From Asaia bogorensis (GTDB lineage: Bacteria; Pseudomonadota; Alphaproteobacteria; Acetobacterales; Acetobacteraceae): a DNA stretch of 10,638 nt. Below, piece by piece: positions 6,608-10,638 of the stretch. The notes below the pieces were generated by a model. The model was not told the origin of the DNA, did not search any database, and saw only the letters and a list, made by a program, of their open reading frames with translations. Where the stretch lies: positions 1-10,638 of the forward strand of contig CAMBXJ010000093.1 of NCBI GenBank assembly GCA_945871455.1, read 5' to 3'. Numbering within the stretch: the stretch's first letter is position 1; every line of letters begins with the position of its first letter. Position numbers and translations under genes: made by a program.

Positions 6608-7879
6608 CTACTCCGCCGCTTGCTTCACCGCCCCCAACCCACCGGACGCGAGCAACCGCGACACTGTCCCGTCGTCGAATTGAAGCACCTGGCGCAGGAT
6701 CTCTTCCGTGTGCTCCCCCAACAGCGGGGATCGCTTCACTTCCGACACATGCTCCGACATCTTGATCGGGTTGCCCACCGACAGATACTTGCCGCGCGTC
6801 GGATGATCGACTTCCACCACCGTGCCGGTGTCGCGCAACGACGGTTCCTCGGCGATTTCCTTCATCGACAGGATCGGGCCGCAGGGGATGTCGTATTTGT
6901 TCAGGATGTCCATGGCCTCAAACTTGGTCTTGGTCATGGTCCAGGCTTCGATCGTGTCCCAGATATGCTTCAGGCGTGGCAGGCGGGCAGCGGGCTTGGC
7001 GTAATCCGGATCGGTCTTCCATTCCGGCTTGCCGATCACGTCGCAGATTGCTTCCCACACCGGCGCCTGGGCGATGAAGTAGATATAGGCGTTGGGATCG
7101 GTCTCCCACCCCTTGCATTTTAGAATCCAGCCCGGCTGCCCGCCGCCGGATGCGTTGCCGGACCGAGGCACGGAATCGCCGAAAGGCGTGTCCGGATACT
7201 GTGGGAATTCGGTCAGCGGCCCATGCGCCAGGCGCTGCTGGTCGCGCAGCTTGACCCGGCAGAGGTTCAGCACGCCATCCTGCATCGCGACATCAACCTT
7301 TTGACCGCGCCCGGTCGTGTTGCGATGGTACAGGGCGCACACGATGCCCAGCGCCAGATGCAGCCCGGTGCCGGAATCGCCGATCTGCGCGCCGGTCACC
7401 ATCGGCGGGCCATCGTCGAACCCGGTGGTGGACGCCGAACCACCCGCGCATTGCGCCACGTTCTCGTAGACCTTGCAGTCCTCATACGGGCCGGGGCCGA
7501 ACCCCTTGATGGACGCCAGGATCATGCGGGGATTGAGTTCCTGCACCCGCTCCCACGTGAAGCCCATGCGATCCAGTGCGCCGGGGGCAAAATTCTCCAC
7601 CATCACGTCGCAGGATTTTACCAGTGCTTCCAGCACTTCCTTGCCGCCGGGATTGCGCCCGTCGATGGTGATGGACCGCTTGTTGTGGTTCAGCATCGTG
7701 AAATACAGGCTGTCCACGCCCTTGATGTCCTGCAACTGGCCGCGGGTGATATCGCCCACGCCGGGACGCTCCACCTTGATCACGTCGGCGCCGAACCACG
7801 CCAGCAACTGCGTGCAGGTCGGGCCGGACTGGACATGCGTGAAGTCGAGAATGCGTACGCCGTCGAGTGCTTTGGACAT
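6608..7879 (-). CDS. frc: Formyl-CoA:oxalate CoA-transferase
   Basis: 423 residues, a normal length for this family III CoA-transferase. It moves CoA from formyl-CoA to oxalate through an aspartyl-CoA intermediate and feeds oxalyl-CoA to Oxc. Recognised segments: [20 protein letters not shown] with Gln17; [52 protein letters not shown]; and [10 protein letters not shown] with the predicted nucleophile Asp168 (Asp169 in characterised enzymes). [14 protein letters not shown] and [21 protein letters not shown] follow. Two variations stand out: Gln48, as I recall for E. coli Frc rather than the Trp48 of Oxalobacter, and a mobile loop reading NASGGGQ (Ser244) where relatives have NAGGGGQ. The ATG at 7879 comes one base after the oxc stop, with a GGGAGGAG site inside the end of oxc, so the two are translationally coupled. 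The protein is cytoplasmic. Confidence 0.95.
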   Translation of the reverse strand: MSKALDGVRILDFTHVQSGPTCTQLLAWFGADVIKVERPGVGDITRGQLQDIKGVDSLYFTMLNHNKRSITIDGRNPGGKEVLEALVKSCDVMVENFAPGALDRMGFTWERVQELNPRMILASIKGFGPGPYEDCKVYENVAQCAGGSASTTGFDDGPPMVTGAQIGDSGTGLHLALGIVCALYHRNTTGRGQKVDVAMQDGVLNLCRVKLRDQQRLAHGPLTEFPQYPDTPFGDSVPRSGNASGGGQPGWILKCKGWETDPNAYIYFIAQAPVWEAICDVIGKPEWKTDPDYAKPAARLPRLKHIWDTIEAWTMTKTKFEAMDILNKYDIPCGPILSMKEIAEEPSLRDTGTVVEVDHPTRGKYLSVGNPIKMSEHVSEVKRSPLLGEHTEEILRQVLQFDDGTVSRLLASGGLGAVKQAAE

Positions 7880-7880
7880 G

Positions 7881-9617
7881 TTAGGCTCCTCCCTTCTTGG
7901 TCAGGGCGCTTTTGGGGTTGAGATTGCCGATATTGCCGCTTTCGCTGCCCGCGGCCGGGTCGATCACCGCGTTGATCAGGGTGGGGCGGCCGGAGTCCAT
8001 GGCCGCGTCAACAGCGCGCTTCAGATCGTCGGGAGTCGTGACATGCACGCCGACCCCGCCGAAGCTTTCCATCATCCGGTCGTAACGAGAGCCTGGGACG
8101 AACATGGTGGGGGCCGGATCGGCGCCACCGGTCGGGTTGACGCCATCGCCGCGATAGATGCCGTCATTGTTGAAGACCACAACGCAGACCGGCAGGTTGT
8201 AGCGGCAGATCGTTTCGACCTCCATGCCGGAGAAGCCGAACGCGCTGTCGCCCTCGATGGCGAGCACCGGCTTGCCGGTCTCGATCGTTGCCGCGACGGC
8301 AAAGCCCATGCCGATGCCCATCACGCCCCAGGTGCCGACATCCAGGCGCTTCCTAGGCTGATACATGTCGATCACGCCGCGAGCCTGGTCCAGCGTGTTG
8401 GCGCCCTCGTTCACCAGGATCGCGTCCGGGCGGTCCCTGATCACATCCCGCAGCACCCGCAGCGCCGAATGGTAGTCCATCGGGATGGAATTCTTGCCGA
8501 GACGCGACGCCATCCGCGCGATGTTTTGTTCCTTCTTGGCGTTGATCGACTGCGTCCATTCGGCCGGCGGCACCGCCCAGCCATCGCCCATGCTCTTCAG
8601 CAAGGCGCCGACGCAGGAGCCGATATCGCCCACCAGCGGCGCGGCGATCTCGACATTGCTGTCCATCTCGCGCGGCTCGATGTCGATCTGGATGAACTTC
8701 TTCGACCCCGGCGGTCCCCATTGCCGCCCCTTGCCGTGGCTCAGCAGCCAATTCAGGCGCGCGCCGATCATCATCACGACGTCGCTTTCGGCCAGCACGG
8801 TGGACCGCGCGGCGGCGGCGCACTGCGGATGGGTGTCGGGGATCAGGCCCTTGGCCATGCTCATCGGGATGTAGGGAATGCCGCTTTTTTCGACCAGCGC
8901 GCGGATGTCGTCGTCGGCCTGGGCGTAGGCGGCGCCCTTGCCCAGGATGATCAACGGCTTCTTCGCACCGCGCAGCACATCCAACGCACGCTCCACCGCG
9001 GACGGCGCCGGGATCTGCGCCGGTGCCGGGTCGATCACCCGCACCAGGGATCGGCGACCGGCCTCGGCGTCCATCACCTGGCCGAACAGTTTCGCGGGCA
9101 GGTCGAGATATACCCCGCCCGGCCGCCCCGACACCGCGGCCCGGATCGCGCGCGCGACGCCGATGCCGATATCGGCCGCATGCAGCACGCGGAACGCCGC
9201 CTTGCAGAGCGGCTTGGCGATGGCAAGCTGGTCCATCTCCTCATAATCGCCCTGCTGCAGGTCGACGATTTCCCGCTCCGATGAACCGCTGATCAGGATC
9301 ATCGGAAAGCAGTTGGTCGTCGCGTTGGCGAGCGCCACCAGACCGTTCAGGAACCCCGGCGCCGAGACCGTCAGGCAAATGCCCGGCGTCTTCGTCAGGA
9401 ACCCGGCGATCGCGGCAGCGTTGCCCGCGTTCTGCTCATGGCGGAACGAGATCACCCGCATCCCCTCCGCCTGCGCCAGACGGCCCAGATCGGTGTTCGG
9501 AATGCCCGGCACGCCGTAGATCGGCTTGATGCCGTTCAACTTCAACGCGTCGATGACCAGATGGAACCCGTCCGTCAGTTCGGCTTCCTCGACGTTCGGT
9601 TCAGGTGCTGCGGGCAT
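7881..9617 (-). CDS. oxc: Oxalyl-CoA decarboxylase (thiamine diphosphate-dependent)
   Basis: 578 residues, the usual length. It decarboxylates oxalyl-CoA to formyl-CoA and carbon dioxide, consuming a proton, and closes the CoA cycle with Frc. Recognised parts: the N-terminal pyrimidine-binding domain with [13 protein letters not shown] (34-46) and FRHEQNAG with Glu61, the glutamate expected to activate the cofactor; the [10 protein letters not shown] active-site loop (121-130); [10 protein letters not shown] at 165-174; a central domain around 205-345; and the C-terminal pyrophosphate-binding domain with [11 protein letters not shown] at 456-466 ending in NN (483-484) for the metal ion. GIYRGDG follows, and the C-terminal lid [15 protein letters not shown] (558-572) is typical of Oxc rather than acetolactate synthase. 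The start at 9617 has GGGAGGAG five bases upstream. It lies 17 bases after the GntR gene and one base before frc. No transporter is in view. Confidence 0.97.
   Translation of the reverse strand: MPAAPEPNVEEAELTDGFHLVIDALKLNGIKPIYGVPGIPNTDLGRLAQAEGMRVISFRHEQNAGNAAAIAGFLTKTPGICLTVSAPGFLNGLVALANATTNCFPMILISGSSEREIVDLQQGDYEEMDQLAIAKPLCKAAFRVLHAADIGIGVARAIRAAVSGRPGGVYLDLPAKLFGQVMDAEAGRRSLVRVIDPAPAQIPAPSAVERALDVLRGAKKPLIILGKGAAYAQADDDIRALVEKSGIPYIPMSMAKGLIPDTHPQCAAAARSTVLAESDVVMMIGARLNWLLSHGKGRQWGPPGSKKFIQIDIEPREMDSNVEIAAPLVGDIGSCVGALLKSMGDGWAVPPAEWTQSINAKKEQNIARMASRLGKNSIPMDYHSALRVLRDVIRDRPDAILVNEGANTLDQARGVIDMYQPRKRLDVGTWGVMGIGMGFAVAATIETGKPVLAIEGDSAFGFSGMEVETICRYNLPVCVVVFNNDGIYRGDGVNPTGGADPAPTMFVPGSRYDRMMESFGGVGVHVTTPDDLKRAVDAAMDSGRPTLINAVIDPAAGSESGNIGNLNPKSALTKKGGA
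7886..7893 (-). promoter_or_regulatory. Shine-Dalgarno site of frc, inside the 3' end of oxc
   Basis: Reads GGGAGGAG on the minus strand, six bases before the frc ATG at 7879. It lies inside the last codons of oxc, so frc initiation depends on ribosomes finishing oxc. The same eight bases precede oxc. Confidence 0.8.
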
Positions 9618-9622
9618 GGTTG

Positions 9623-9630
9623 CTCCTCCC
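9623..9630 (-). promoter_or_regulatory. Shine-Dalgarno site of oxc
   Basis: GGGAGGAG on the minus strand, five bases before the oxc ATG at 9617, in the 17-base gap after the regulator gene. It is identical to the frc site, so oxc and frc should be translated at similar high rates. Confidence 0.8.
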
Positions 9631-9634
9631 TTTT

Positions 9635-10399
9635 CTATGCGTAGCGGCGACGCGGTTCGTCCTGGGGTCGCTCGTCCAGGAAATCGCCGTGTTGTTCGAC
9701 ATGGGCGGCAAGGCCCATCGTGTGCTCCCGCACCAGCCGTTCCGCGAGATCGGCGTCCCGCGCTTCCAGTGCCGCGATGATCGCACGGTGATCGGCGATG
9801 GAACGCCGAGCGCGGTTGTCCTGAGTCATGGTGACGGCGCGGACGGCGCGCATGTGGATGAACAGCGTGTCCGTCAGCCCCGTCATCAGGTCGATCCCGC
9901 CCAGACGGATGATCGCCTTGTGGAATTCCATGTTGGCGTCAGAGTATTCGCCGATTTGCCCGCTGGGATCGTCCTGGAACGCATCGACGAAGCCGCGCAA
10001 ACCCGTAAGGTCCGCCGGTGTGACGCGCGGGGCGGCGAGACGGGCCGCCATGCTCTCGATCGCGGCCCAGACGGTGATCATCTCGACGATTTCGCGCTTG
10101 GACTTCCGCACCACATGAATGCCGCGGCGCGGGATGGAGCGGACGAAGCCTTCCTGTTCCAGGATCGACAGCGCTTCGCGGATCGGCGTGCGACTGACGC
10201 CGAGATCCTGCGACAGCTGGCGTTCGTCGAGCCTGATGTCCTCCTTGGTGCCGTAGATGTCCATTTCGGTGATGGCGCGCTTGATCGCCTCACATGCCTG
10301 TTTGCGCAGGCCGAGGCTGACATCGAGCGGTTCGATCCGAAGGCGTGGCGCTGGGGCGTCTGGGCTTGCCAAGGGGGTGGTCCGTTGTTCTAATGGCAT
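9635..10399 (-). CDS. GntR-family transcriptional regulator, FCD subfamily
   Basis: 254 residues. The N-terminal winged helix-turn-helix spans about residues 31-98, with the typical [30 protein letters not shown] followed by a wing reading PRRGIHVV. The C-terminal all-helical FCD ligand domain spans about 105-233. Its expected metal or ligand positions are Asp154 and His160 ([11 protein letters not shown]), His204 (ADHRAII) and His226 (REHTMG). Such regulators usually repress their own operon until a small carboxylate effector binds. Here the effector is plausibly oxalate, glyoxylate or an acyl-CoA, by position only. It is the first gene of the leftward oxalate unit, with oxc 17 bases downstream. 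The start at 10399 is uncertain: no good Shine-Dalgarno site precedes it, and an ATG at 10456 lies in the same frame. I prefer 10399 because the upstream stretch holds the operator-like palindrome. Confidence 0.9.
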   Translation of the reverse strand: MPLEQRTTPLASPDAPAPRLRIEPLDVSLGLRKQACEAIKRAITEMDIYGTKEDIRLDERQLSQDLGVSRTPIREALSILEQEGFVRSIPRRGIHVVRKSKREIVEMITVWAAIESMAARLAAPRVTPADLTGLRGFVDAFQDDPSGQIGEYSDANMEFHKAIIRLGGIDLMTGLTDTLFIHMRAVRAVTMTQDNRARRSIADHRAIIAALEARDADLAERLVREHTMGLAAHVEQHGDFLDERPQDEPRRRYA

Positions 10400-10417
10400 T
10401 TTGTATTTTGTATACCA
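10400..10417. promoter_or_regulatory. Operator-like palindrome and tandem repeat at the start of the GntR gene
   Basis: TTGTATACCA (10408-10417, plus strand) reads TGGTATACAA on the other strand, so it is a near-perfect ten-base palindrome around GTATAC, the kind of core bound by many GntR/FCD proteins. Overlapping it, the minus strand carries two tandem copies of ATACAAA directly before the regulator ATG. A protein bound here would block the regulator start, which suits autoregulation. No footprint or other copy of the site in this window supports it further. Confidence 0.45.
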
Positions 10418-10459
10418 GGACGTCAAGGGTCTTTGCGTCGGTCGTTTAAGTACCATAAA

Positions 10460-10488
10460 TTGACCAAATTACTCATTATTGATACGAT
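10460..10488 (+). promoter_or_regulatory. Candidate sigma70 promoter facing right (distal)
   Basis: TTGACC, 17 bases, then TACGAT. The -35 matches five of six consensus bases and the -10 four of six, with ideal spacing. It lies in the AT-rich part of the divergent region and would drive the gene leaving the window at the right edge. Confidence 0.35.
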
Positions 10489-10505
10489 TAGGCCCTTCGT
10501 GGACG

Positions 10506-10534
10506 TTGCTTTGCGATAGGGGCGGCGGTATAAA
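10506..10534 (+). promoter_or_regulatory. Candidate sigma70 promoter facing right (proximal)
   Basis: TTGCTT, 17 bases, then TATAAA. The -10 is strong (five of six) and the -35 weak. It is closer to the rightward gene than the other candidate, and the two may be alternatives. The call is based on consensus likeness only. Confidence 0.35.
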
Positions 10535-10576
10535 CAGGTGGACGTTCGCCCTCACGCGTTCAGGAACCGTGCCGAC

Positions 10577-10624
10577 ATGCAGACTGCGCCGATCCCCCCG
10601 ATCGCGGGTCACACCCACCCATGA
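10577..10624 (+). CDS. Possible 15-residue leader peptide before the rightward gene
   Basis: ATG at 10577 to TGA at 10622-10624, encoding MQTAPIPPIAGHTHP. An AGGA lies 11 bases upstream, and the TGA overlaps the next ATG as ATGA. It is proline-rich for its length. It may be a translated leader coupled to the next gene, or chance; nothing but position and the overlap supports it. Confidence 0.2.
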   Translation: MQTAPIPPIAGHTHP

Positions 10625-10638
10625 GCGGCTCCCGCAAG
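10621..10638 (+). CDS. First codons of a rightward gene, cut by the window edge
   Basis: ATG at 10621 followed by five more sense codons (MSGSRK) before the window ends. Upstream promoter-like sequences and the ATGA overlap with a short ORF make a real start plausible, but there is no strong ribosome binding site and six codons cannot identify a product. It would be divergent from the oxalate unit. Confidence 0.3.

Noticed and set aside
7473..9284. 603-codon open frame on the plus strand, antisense to frc and oxc
   Set aside because: It spans two clearly recognised genes and their junction, has no recognisable motif, and its composition is rich in His, Arg and Asp, as expected from the reverse of GC-rich codons.
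10400..10456. GntR regulator starting at the ATG at 10456
   Set aside because: It adds 19 residues without family likeness that cover the operator-like site, and there is no better ribosome site there. Kept as a possible alternative only.

Overview
The window looks like chromosomal DNA from a GC-rich alphaproteobacterium, most likely Rhodospirillales/Acetobacteraceae. The evidence is the high-GC codon use, the yebC-ruvC pair and the protein flavour. This is inferred from sequence character, with no database search.

Left block (minus strand, 3137 down to the left edge): a catabolic operon encodes the A and B subunits of a 3-oxoacid/3-oxoadipate-type CoA-transferase (pcaI-pcaJ like). It is followed, with a 4-base ATGA overlap, by a large alpha/beta-hydrolase-domain protein that runs off the window. 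The A subunit carries an in-frame TAA inside its conserved C-terminal tail. The tail continues in frame afterwards and ends exactly at the ribosome binding site of the B subunit, so this looks like a recent nonsense change, a readthrough codon or a sequence error.

Centre (plus strand, 3265-4605): housekeeping genes yebC (transcriptional/translation factor family) and ruvC (Holliday junction resolvase). ruvA and ruvB, which often follow ruvC, are absent; the next gene is convergent.

Right block (minus strand, 10399 down to 4640): five tightly packed genes that read as one transcription unit: a GntR/FCD regulator, oxalyl-CoA decarboxylase (oxc), formyl-CoA:oxalate CoA-transferase (frc), a 175-residue uncharacterised protein and a 476-residue protein. 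The gaps are 17, 1, 13 and -4 bases. oxc and frc together make an oxalate-degrading cycle: Frc moves CoA from formyl-CoA to oxalate, and Oxc decarboxylates oxalyl-CoA back to formyl-CoA, consuming a proton. The last two genes have no obvious link to oxalate. The 476-residue protein ends in what resembles an ImmA/IrrE metallopeptidase fold whose HExxH site has become RALGD. This pair is the most unusual part of the window: a candidate pseudo-protease module, AT-richer than its neighbours, fused to the end of an oxalate operon.

Right edge (10457-10638): an AT-rich divergent control region with an operator-like palindrome next to the regulator start, two plausible rightward sigma70 promoters, a 15-codon ORF and the first codons of a rightward gene that leaves the window.
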